Shown piece by piece: positions 1-5,436 of a stretch of 9,547 nt of DNA. The stretch spans positions 1 to 9,547 of the forward strand of contig JAQUMZ010000075.1 in NCBI GenBank assembly GCA_028717865.1, given 5' to 3'. Origin of the DNA: Elusimicrobiota bacterium. GTDB lineage: Bacteria; Elusimicrobiota; Elusimicrobia; UBA1565; UBA9628. The notes under the pieces were generated by a model. That model made no database searches. It was not told the DNA's origin and saw nothing but the letters and a program-made list of their open reading frames with translations. Both the position numbers and the translations under genes were made by a program. Every line of letters begins with the position of its first letter. The stretch's first letter is position 1.

Positions 1-926
1 ACGCGCCCGCGGTATGGCGCCAGGTTTCCCGGATCGGATGGGGCTTTCTCGTCATCATCCCCATGCAGCTCTGCGACCAGGTCCTCAATGCCGCGGGCTG
101 GCGCTTCGCCTTCGGCGCGCGCGACGCGGCGCGCGTGGGGTTCTGGGACTTGGTGCGCGCGCGCGTGGCCGGGGACGGGGTCAATTATCTCACTCCCAGC
201 GGGACCATAGCGGGCGAGATCATACGTCCGGGCATGCTGCCCGCGGACCTGCCCGCGCAAACGCGCAACTCCAGCGTGGTCGTGGCCAAGGTCGCCCAAA
301 GCCTCGGCCAGGCGCTCTTCGCCCTGGTGGGGCTGCTCGTGCTCATCCCCCTGCGCCTGGGCTTCCTGAGTGGACGGCAGGTCTGGGGCGGACTGCTGGG
401 CTCGCTGCTCGTGCTCGCCGCCGTCTGCGGGGGCCTGCTGGCGCTGACCGCGCGGCGCCCGGACGGAACCTACGCCTGGCGCCTGCCGTCGTCCCTGGAA
501 GGCATGCGCGGGCAGATGGCCGAGTATCTGCGCGCCCAGCCGGGGCGATTCGCGGCCTCGACGCTCTTCTTCTGGCTCGGCTTCGCCTGGGGCGCCGTCG
601 AGGTCATGGTGATCTGCCGCTGCCTCGGGCTGCGCGTGGACGTCGTCACCGCGTTCTCCATCGAGGTCCTCTCCGTGGCGGTGGATTCGCTGTTCTTCAT
701 GGTCCCGGCGAAGGTGGGCACCCAGGAGGCCGGCAAGACGGCCATATTCGCGGGCCTGGGCATGCCGCCCGCGCTGGGCCTGGCCTTCGGGCTGGCCCGG
801 CACGCGCGCGAGCTGGCCTGGGCCGGGCTGGGGTTCGCGCTTTACGCCTGGAACCGCCGCCGCCTCAGCTGCGGCGCGCGAGTTCGATGCGCTCCTCCTC
901 AAGAACCTGTCGCACCCGGGGCCTGA
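1..926 (+). CDS. Flippase-like (UPF0104 / HpnL-type) integral membrane protein, 5' end cut by window
   Basis: The reading frame is already open at base 3 and runs to TGA at 924-926, so the N-terminus lies outside the window; the ATG at 63 is internal because hydrophobic residues of the same frame precede it. About 307 residues are visible, close to the usual 300-340 of this family. Several membrane segments alternate with short loops. Two family hallmarks are seen: an N-terminal motif with NYLTPSGTIAGEIIRPG (the P-x-x-x-GE-x-x-R signature) and a C-terminal VPAKVGTQEAGKTAIFAGLG (the P-x-x-x-G-x-x-E signature), followed by a membrane helix with an ARELAW stretch. Relatives include the membrane half of lysylphosphatidylglycerol synthase and HpnL of hopanoid clusters; they are thought to move or modify lipid-linked molecules in the inner membrane. 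The exact substrate cannot be read. The last ~18 residues after NRRRL are Pro/Ala/Arg-rich, do not look like the family, and come from a repeat shared with the neighbouring gene. Confidence 0.8.
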   Translation, partial: APAVWRQVSRIGWGFLVIIPMQLCDQVLNAAGWRFAFGARDAARVGFWDLVRARVAGDGVNYLTPSGTIAGEIIRPGMLPADLPAQTRNSSVVVAKVAQSLGQALFALVGLLVLIPLRLGFLSGRQVWGGLLGSLLVLAAVCGGLLALTARRPDGTYAWRLPSSLEGMRGQMAEYLRAQPGRFAASTLFFWLGFAWGAVEVMVICRCLGLRVDVVTAFSIEVLSVAVDSLFFMVPAKVGTQEAGKTAIFAGLGMPPALGLAFGLARHARELAWAGLGFALYAWNRRRLSCGARVRCAPPQEPVAPGA

Positions 927-928
927 GC
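873..928. repeat. 56-bp direct repeat, copy A (in the flippase 3' end)
   Basis: This segment matches 1134-1189 at 53 of 56 bases (mismatches at 899, 901 and 922), offset 261 bp, in the same orientation. It supplies the last codons and stop of the plus-strand flippase gene. Read on the minus strand, it encodes a near copy of the deacetylase C-terminus (RVRQVLEEERIELAR). The copy in the deacetylase gene looks like the original because it fits that family's C-terminal pattern. Confidence 0.9.
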
Positions 929-942
929 GCAGCGATAGAGTC

Positions 943-954
943 GCGAGCGCTCGC
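943..954. repeat. 12-bp perfect palindrome
   Basis: GCGAGCGCTCGC reads the same on both strands, 17 bp after the flippase stop. It may form part of the transcription end region between the two convergent genes, but a protein-binding site is equally possible. It has no U-tract of its own. Confidence 0.4.
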
Positions 955-980
955 CCGTTTCCGCGGATCTTGATAATATC

Positions 981-1035
981 GGCCCGACCAAGGAATAGTC
1001 GGGCCGTCCTCGCGATCCCTGGCGGGATCGCGAGG
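981..1035. terminator. Pair of perfect hairpins between convergent genes, possible bidirectional terminator
   Basis: Two inverted repeats stand back to back. The first is GGCCCGAC (981-988) with GTCGGGCC (998-1005), an 8-bp stem with a 9-nt loop. The second is CCTCGCGATCCC (1008-1019) with GGGATCGCGAGG (1024-1035), a 12-bp stem with a 4-nt TGGC loop. They lie between the stop of the flippase gene (926) and that of the deacetylase gene (1129), where both transcripts must end. No proper T-run follows on either strand (only GATTT on plus and GATATTATC on minus), so intrinsic termination would be imperfect. The hairpins could instead protect 3' ends. The remaining bases of this 200-bp gap show no gene. 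Confidence 0.4.
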
Positions 1036-1128
1036 GATTTGACGGCTGCGGCCGCGGCAAAGCCTCCCATCGCGGCCTCCCGCCGTACCGAGGTTCGCGC
1101 GCAATCCACGCCCGAAACCGCCGCCGAG

Positions 1129-1950
1129 TCAGGGGCGCGCGAGTTCGATGCGCTCCTCCGCCAGAACCTGTCGCACCCGGGGGCTGAGCAGGGACTGTAG
1201 TTCCGTGAAGCTGCGGTGCCCCTCGGCGGGCCGGCCGAACACGGCGGTGGCCGGGTCGCTCGAGGGATGGAAATAAACCTCCGTGGTGCCCTTCGGCAGG
1301 CGCCGGAGCAGCCAGATCACGTAGTCCTCCGTCATCAGGCCCGAATGGAGCAGCCCGAAGCCGCGCGTCGCCGCCGGAGCCCGCCATTTGAGGCATGCCC
1401 CCAACGCCGCGAAGACGAAGGCCAGCGGCGCCTGCCGCAGCAGGGGGACCGGGCTGTCGCCCCGGACCGGGGAGCCCGCGGCCCAGGCCCGCCAATCGCG
1501 CGCCGCGTAGGCCGCGCTGGCGGGGAATTCCCCCCCGGGCCAGCGCACCCGCGGTATGCCGTAGCGGCGCGCGGCGGCCGCCACCTCGGGGAAAACCAGG
1601 GGATGGACGTGGGCGTTCCAGTGGGCGTCGAGATGGGTGGGCCGCACGCCCAGGGCCAGGCAGCGCTCGATCTGCGACTCGATGAGCGGCCGCAGGCCGC
1701 GCCGCAGCTTGCGGTCGCGCAGGAGGCGCAGCCCCCAGATCCCGGGGGCCTCGCGCGAGAAGACCAGATGCACGCCCACGCCCAGGCCGGGATGGGCGCG
1801 CGCCCGGGCCGCGGCGTCCTCGGCCGCGGGACCCCGAGCCATCAGGCTGGCGAAGCGCAGGATGCCCCTCTCAAACGCCGCCGCCACGGCCTCGTTGACC
1901 GCGACGCTGGCCCCGAAATCGTCGGCGTTTACGATCAGCCGCCTGTTCAC
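1129..1950 (-). CDS. ChbG/HpnK (YdjC) family carbohydrate deacetylase
   Basis: A 273-residue protein of the YdjC family: metal-dependent deacetylases of N-acetylated sugars (ChbG acts on chitooligosaccharides) that include HpnK of hopanoid clusters. Visible motifs, numbered from the GTG start: IVNADDFG with the Asp pair at 10-11, VGVHLVFS with His61, THLDAHWNAHVHP (His106, 110, 114, 116) and VYFHPSSD with His228. The Asp and two of the His groups are the family's metal and catalytic residues. No signal peptide is seen, so it is probably cytoplasmic. The GTG start at 1950 places the conserved RLIVNADDFG at the very N-terminus and overlaps the stop of the upstream pilin gene as GTGA; a longer in-frame start at 2058 would add 36 Arg-rich residues inside the pilin gene and is rejected. 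There is no own Shine-Dalgarno, so translation is probably coupled. The HLVFS wording resembles HpnK more than ChbG, but the substrate is unknown. Confidence 0.85.
   Translation of the reverse strand: MNRRLIVNADDFGASVAVNEAVAAAFERGILRFASLMARGPAAEDAAARARAHPGLGVGVHLVFSREAPGIWGLRLLRDRKLRRGLRPLIESQIERCLALGVRPTHLDAHWNAHVHPLVFPEVAAAARRYGIPRVRWPGGEFPASAAYAARDWRAWAAGSPVRGDSPVPLLRQAPLAFVFAALGACLKWRAPAATRGFGLLHSGLMTEDYVIWLLRRLPKGTTEVYFHPSSDPATAVFGRPAEGHRSFTELQSLLSPRVRQVLAEERIELARP
1134..1189. repeat. 56-bp direct repeat, copy B (deacetylase 3' end)
   Basis: This is the partner of 873-928, at 53/56 identity. On the minus strand it encodes the C-terminal residues SPRVRQVLAEERIELARP of the deacetylase, ending 5 bp from its stop. 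The three differences from copy A are two third-position changes (Ser AGC to Arg AGG, Leu CTG to CTT) and one second-position change (Ala GCG to Glu GAG) when read in the deacetylase frame. Confidence 0.9.
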
Positions 1951-2333
1951 GGCCGGGTCGGATCGGCGACGATGGTCAACTGGCATTTGGAATCGACGAA
2001 GCGGGCGGCGATGTCGGGATCGTTCGGTTTCGTGGTGGGAGAGTAAGCGCATTGGCAAATGTCGTCCACGCCGCTCGTGCGTTCGTAGCCGGCCACGCCG
2101 TCGACGCAGGTCTTTCCGGCCTCGTTCCAGCGGGCCAGGACCCGGCCGAAGGCGCCGTCGTCCCGCTTGAGCCCCTCCGTGCTCTCCCGGGCGCGGTTGA
2201 TCATGGCCCCGCGCGACATCAGCATGCGCATCAGCCCCGCCGCGATGACGGCGACGACCACCGCCGTTATCAGGACGTGGATCAGCACGGAGCCACGCCG
2301 CCCGAATCCCGAATCAATCGCTCGGATTGCCAT
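1947..2333 (-). CDS. Minor pseudopilin, GspK/PilX-like, with His at mature position 5
   Basis: A 128-residue protein with a class III-type prepilin leader: a 14-residue basic leader ending GRRG, then a mature N-terminus SVLIHVLITAVVVAVIAAGL that is one hydrophobic helix. Position +5 carries His instead of the usual Glu. Lack of Glu5 is known in GspK-type tip pseudopilins, and the RG-x-x-L-x-x-V-L pattern fits GspK/PilX. It is far shorter than a normal GspK (about 300 residues), so the large GspK domain is absent. The soluble part has four Cys (TC, DICQC, KC), so one or two disulfides are possible. It overlaps the preceding pilin gene by 20 bp and hands over to the deacetylase through a GTGA overlap. 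A weak AAGG stands only 3 nt before the ATG. It is last of the pilin genes, as gspK is in gsp operons. Confidence 0.75.
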   Translation of the reverse strand: MAIRAIDSGFGRRGSVLIHVLITAVVVAVIAAGLMRMLMSRGAMINRARESTEGLKRDDGAFGRVLARWNEAGKTCVDGVAGYERTSGVDDICQCAYSPTTKPNDPDIAARFVDSKCQLTIVADPTRP

Positions 2334-2976
2334 AAACCTTGCTCATGCTCACGACGCTGTCCACGACGGTGAAGATCGGGGCGCTGAGCTCCTTGTTCTG
2401 GGCGTCCGCGCGATCGGAGCTGCCCACTACGTAGCGCACCTGGACCCCGCCCGCATCGTCGCGGCGCTTGAAATAGGTCGCCGTGGGATCCATGCGCGAC
2501 ACGCGGCGCGCGATGACCTCCGGGCTGCCCTCGCCGCAGGCGGGAGCCGCCATGGGGCAGGACGCCCCGATGCCCCTCGCCTCATAGCGCAGCAGGCTGC
2601 CCGCATAAGCGGAGCCGAGCGGCCCCACGCAGTAATAAAAAGCCGTGATCGGCTGGCTCGCGTCGTTGGCGCCGCCGAAAGAACCGTTCAAGAAACTGTA
2701 GTTGCCGCAGCCGGAAAGAACGTCGGATTCGGGTCCGGGGCAGCCGAAGTGGCTGGCGTCCCGGTACGGGCAATACAGCACCGTAGCCAACTGCAGTTCC
2801 CGGTTCATGCGCTGCAGCGACAGCAGGGTCCAGCCCGTGTTGGAGCCCCGGCCCCGGCTTTCGATCTCCCAGCGGACCACCTGGGCGGCGATCCCCACGA
2901 TGGCCATGAACACCACGCTCGCCAGCGACAAGGCAATGACCAGCTCGAGGATCGTGAAGCCGCGGCGCCGGGTCAC
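2314..2976 (-). CDS. Minor pseudopilin, GspJ/PilW-like
   Basis: A 220-residue prepilin with a short leader MTRRRG, cleaved before FTILELVIALSLASVVFMAI, with Glu at mature position 5 and a following hydrophobic helix. Length and place (third pilin, before the GspK-like gene) fit GspJ/PilW. The GTG start at 2976 is preferred over the TTG at 2988: GTG overlaps the stop of the upstream gene as GTGA and has GGAG (2983-2986) six bases before it, and the leader length becomes typical. The soluble domain holds six Cys (YC, GC, GC, YC, SC, AC), which suggests disulfide bonds formed outside the cytoplasm. In T2SS, GspJ sits at the tip of the pseudopilus with GspI and GspK. The assignment to J rather than another minor pilin rests on length and order only. 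Confidence 0.75.
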   Translation of the reverse strand: MTRRRGFTILELVIALSLASVVFMAIVGIAAQVVRWEIESRGRGSNTGWTLLSLQRMNRELQLATVLYCPYRDASHFGCPGPESDVLSGCGNYSFLNGSFGGANDASQPITAFYYCVGPLGSAYAGSLLRYEARGIGASCPMAAPACGEGSPEVIARRVSRMDPTATYFKRRDDAGGVQVRYVVGSSDRADAQNKELSAPIFTVVDSVVSMSKVYGNPSD

Positions 2977-3530
2977 GGTTCGCTCCAATCTACGGAGACC
3001 TTCACCTCGGGGGTGCAGTCGGACGGGATGGGATTGGGCGGATTATAACAGCCGCCCGGATTGACGACGCCCGCCTTCAACCAGGTCACATCGTAACTCA
3101 ACGTGCCGTTGTAGGGAGGGGCGAATATGAGCGGCGGCACCAGTCCGGGCTTGCCCGCGGCCCCGGTTATGCCGTGCACCCCCGGCGCCAAGGCCCAGCA
3201 GCAGCCGGAAACCGGGCAAGCTCCGCCGTAATCGTCCACGAGGTCCCCCTTGTCGAGGGTCCAGCCGCACGGCCCGGCGGAGCCTCCCCCGTTGGGGCCG
3301 GCGATGGAACTGCTGAGGGAATAGCCGCTGAAGGGATCGGCGGTGACGTAATTCTTGAGCAGCTGCAGCGTCGAATGCTCGGCCTGGGACGCGACCAGCC
3401 TGCGGTCGAGCTTGCCGCCCGAGCTCTTGTTGGAGAGGCCCACGCTGAGCACGGCGCTGATCATGACGGTGGAAAGCAAGATCGCTATCACCACCTCCAC
3501 CAGCGTGTAGGCTCGGCGAACCGTCGTCAT
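2973..3530 (-). CDS. Minor pseudopilin, GspI/PilV-like, with Ala before the cleavage site
   Basis: A 185-residue prepilin. The leader MTTVRRA is followed by YTLVEVVIAILLSTVMISAVL, with Glu at mature position 5. The YTLVEVVIA start is typical of the PilV/GspI group. The residue before the cleavage site is Ala instead of the near-universal Gly, which prepilin peptidases tolerate less well. The soluble part is rich in Gly and Pro and has six Cys, including a CC pair (SGCCW). The ATG at 3530 has a full AAGGAGG at 3540-3546, nine bases upstream, the best ribosome binding site of the pilin genes. It follows the GspG-like gene by 39 bp and overlaps the next gene by four bases. GspI initiates the tip complex in known T2SS; the same role here is inferred. 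Confidence 0.75.
   Translation of the reverse strand: MTTVRRAYTLVEVVIAILLSTVMISAVLSVGLSNKSSGGKLDRRLVASQAEHSTLQLLKNYVTADPFSGYSLSSSIAGPNGGGSAGPCGWTLDKGDLVDDYGGACPVSGCCWALAPGVHGITGAAGKPGLVPPLIFAPPYNGTLSYDVTWLKAGVVNPGGCYNPPNPIPSDCTPEVKVSVDWSEP
2983..2986 (-). promoter_or_regulatory. Shine-Dalgarno GGAG deciding the GTG start at 2976
   Basis: GGAG on the minus strand ends six bases before the GTG at 2976-2974. It overlaps the last codons of the upstream pilin gene, so ribosomes ending there can restart at once. It argues against the TTG start at 2988, which would lie 5' of this site. Confidence 0.55.
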
Positions 3531-3539
3531 GAACGCGCG

Positions 3540-3546
3540 CCTCCTT
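3540..3546 (-). promoter_or_regulatory. Strong Shine-Dalgarno AAGGAGG
   Basis: AAGGAGG on the minus strand, nine bases before the ATG at 3530. It fixes that start and is the closest to consensus in the window, so this minor pilin is translated on its own rather than only by coupling. Confidence 0.7.
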
Positions 3547-3569
3547 ATGTTTGCGGCGCCGCCGGTCCC

Positions 3570-4106
3570 CTAGCGCTCCGGCTTGGGCGGCCCGTCGACG
3601 ACGCCGCAAGCCGACGCCGTTCCCCCCGGGAAGCAAACCATCGTTCCGTCGGCCTGCATGCCGTAGCCCCAGTTCGCGTATATGCCCGAACCGTCGCGGC
3701 GCACGGCGCAGGCCACCAGGTTGGTTCCGGCCGAGTTGATCGGGCAGACGCCCGAAGCGGGGTCGACGGCCGCGACCAGGTAGGGCTTGTTGGCCCATTC
3801 GTCCGCGGCCAAGTACCTGCACCGGACGAGATTGCAGCGGTCGACCGGAGAAGTGAAGGCGGCCGGGCAAGGAACGCCGAGGTCGTTGCAGGCATTGTTG
3901 AACGCGCTGCCCGAGGCATATTGCCCGCCGTGGTCCAGCGCGAACATGCGGTTGGTGGTCCCGACCATGCTGACCAGGCCCGCGGCCGACTCGGCCTTGC
4001 TGCTCTCCACGGTCTTGAGGTACTGCGGCACGGCGAAGGCGGCCAGCACCCCTATGAGCAAGGTCACGATGGACAGCTCCGCGAGCGTGAAACCTTTTCT
4101 TGCCAT
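3570..4106 (-). CDS. gspG: Major pseudopilin, GspG/PilA-like, cysteine-rich
   Basis: A 178-residue prepilin that forms the shaft of the pseudopilus or pilus. The leader MARKG is cleaved before FTLAELSIVTLLIGVLAAFA, with Glu at mature position 5 and the typical VPQYLKTVESSKAESA helix continuation. The ATG at 4106 lies 8 bp after the gspF stop, with GGGGG upstream. An in-frame extension to 4634 exists but lies wholly inside gspF and lacks pilin character. The soluble domain has eight Cys (residues 73, 80, 91, 96, 121, 133, 158, 167), unusual for GspG, which normally depends on calcium rather than disulfides, and more like some PilA-type pilins. Its place right after gspF and before the minor pilins is the gspG position. 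Whether the machine secretes proteins or builds a surface pilus cannot be decided from this gene. Confidence 0.82.
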   Translation of the reverse strand: MARKGFTLAELSIVTLLIGVLAAFAVPQYLKTVESSKAESAAGLVSMVGTTNRMFALDHGGQYASGSAFNNACNDLGVPCPAAFTSPVDRCNLVRCRYLAADEWANKPYLVAAVDPASGVCPINSAGTNLVACAVRRDGSGIYANWGYGMQADGTMVCFPGGTASACGVVDGPPKPER

Positions 4107-4114
4107 GAGGCCCC

Positions 4115-5332
4115 CTATTTGCCGCCCACCCCGGACAGCTTGAATATGGGCAGGAACACCGCCAGCACGATGACGCCGACCACGCCTCCGATCCCCACGA
4201 CCAGGATGGGGTCTATGATGGCGGTGAAGCGCCGCGTGAACTGGTCGATCTGTTCTCGGTAGAACGCCGAGAGCGTGACCAGCATGTCCGGAAGCTTGCC
4301 CGATTCCTCGCCCATGAACATCATCTCGGTGACCAGCGGCGGCAGGACCCCGGTCTTGCGGAACGCCGCCGATATCGACTTGCCGCCGGCCACGTCGTTT
4401 TTGACCGAGCGCAGCAGGCGCTGGAAAACGATGTTCTTCCCGAACACGCCCTCCAGGACCGCGATGGCGTTGAGGATGCTCACGCCGCTCTCGATGAGCG
4501 TCGAGAGCGTGGTCAGCAGCCGCTCGATCATGATGCTCTTGATGAAGCCGCCGAAGAACGGCGCGCTGAAGATCAGGTTCCACTTGGTCACCTGGCCGGA
4601 CTCGGTCTGGACGTAGGCGCTCCAGACGAACCAAAGGGCCGCCACGACGAAGATCAGGGCGGCCAGATGGTGGACGAACAGATTGGACACCATGATGATC
4701 GCCAGGGTCAGGGGCGGCAGCTTGACCTGGAAGCTGTTGAATATCTCCGCGAAGACGGGCACGATCTTGATGATGAAGAAGGCCAGCACGCCGATCGAGA
4801 TGCAGGCCAGGACCCCCGGATAGGCCATGGCCGTGATGACCTTGCCCTTGAGTTCCGCCTGGGCGGACAAATAGGCCGCGATCTGCTTAAGCACCTTGGG
4901 CAGCTGGCCGCCCATCTCGCCGGCCTGCACCAGCGAAACCCACAGGGTGTCGAAAACCTTGGGATGGCGCTCCAGGGCCTTGTAGAGCGCCATGCCGCCC
5001 GCGACGTCCTTGGTGACCTGGGCCAGGGCCAGATGCAGGCCCTTGGAGGAGGAGTGCTCGCCCAGCAGCGAGAGCGCCCGGACCAGGGGGACGCCTCCGT
5101 TGAGCAGGGTGGCCAACTGCTCGGCGAAAAAAATGCGGTCGCGCGCGCCGACTCCGGAGCCGGACAGCTTGCCGCCGGCCCCGGGCCCGGCGCTGCGGTC
5201 CGAGGCGATGGACAGAATGAAGAAGCCCTTGCCCTGGAGCGAAGCTATGGCCTCGTTCTCGTCGCCCGCATCCAGGGCTCCGGAGGTGGTCTCCCCCTTG
5301 CTGTCCTGGACGGTGTAATTGAATCTGCCCAT
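4115..5332 (-). CDS. gspF: T2SS/T4P inner-membrane platform protein GspF/PilC
   Basis: A 405-residue protein, the normal length of GspF/PilC, the inner-membrane platform that couples the ATPase to pilin extraction. It has an N-terminal soluble part (FNYTVQDSKGETTSG, 4-18) and two T2SSF repeats at about 68-192 and 270-394. Their signature lines TLLNGGVPLVRAL and TLIESGVSILNAI sit at the same relative place in each repeat. Three membrane segments are seen at about 172-195, 218-240 and 371-396. The ATG at 5332 has GAGG 9-10 bases upstream. A strong promoter lies just before it, so it heads its own transcript with the pilin genes, although it also follows gspE in the same direction. The gene is intact. 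Confidence 0.93.
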   Translation of the reverse strand: MGRFNYTVQDSKGETTSGALDAGDENEAIASLQGKGFFILSIASDRSAGPGAGGKLSGSGVGARDRIFFAEQLATLLNGGVPLVRALSLLGEHSSSKGLHLALAQVTKDVAGGMALYKALERHPKVFDTLWVSLVQAGEMGGQLPKVLKQIAAYLSAQAELKGKVITAMAYPGVLACISIGVLAFFIIKIVPVFAEIFNSFQVKLPPLTLAIIMVSNLFVHHLAALIFVVAALWFVWSAYVQTESGQVTKWNLIFSAPFFGGFIKSIMIERLLTTLSTLIESGVSILNAIAVLEGVFGKNIVFQRLLRSVKNDVAGGKSISAAFRKTGVLPPLVTEMMFMGEESGKLPDMLVTLSAFYREQIDQFTRRFTAIIDPILVVGIGGVVGVIVLAVFLPIFKLSGVGGK

Positions 5333-5354
5333 GCAGAATCCTCGCTATAAGGTG

Positions 5355-5383
5355 AGTTTAACAGGAGTATACACTTTTGTCAA
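5355..5383 (-). promoter_or_regulatory. Sigma70 promoter of gspF and the pilin genes
   Basis: On the minus strand, TTGACA (5383-5378) is followed after exactly 17 bp by TAAACT (5360-5355), with TGT directly before it, an extended -10. Transcription should begin near 5348, giving a leader of roughly 16 bases that holds the GAGG site of gspF. The A/T-rich patch stands out from the GC-rich surroundings. Confidence 0.75.
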
Positions 5384-5436
5384 TTAAAAGCGGCGCCTCC
5401 GCGAACCCCGCGCTCAAGCGCAAAAAACCGCCGCCG

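Noticed and set aside
865..1104. Minus-strand open frame of 79 codons ending RVRQVLEEERIELARRS
   Set aside because: Only its last ~19 codons resemble a real protein, and these are the copied deacetylase end; the rest crosses hairpins and has no ribosome site. It is best seen as a relic, not a gene.
2977..2988. TTG start at 2988 for the GspJ-like gene
   Set aside because: The GTG at 2976 has GGAG six bases upstream and a GTGA overlap with the previous stop, and gives a normal leader.
3174..4262. Plus-strand open frame of 362 codons over the pilin genes
   Set aside because: It covers several minus-strand genes with clear pilin leaders, has no recognisable domains, and is typical of GC-rich antisense frames.
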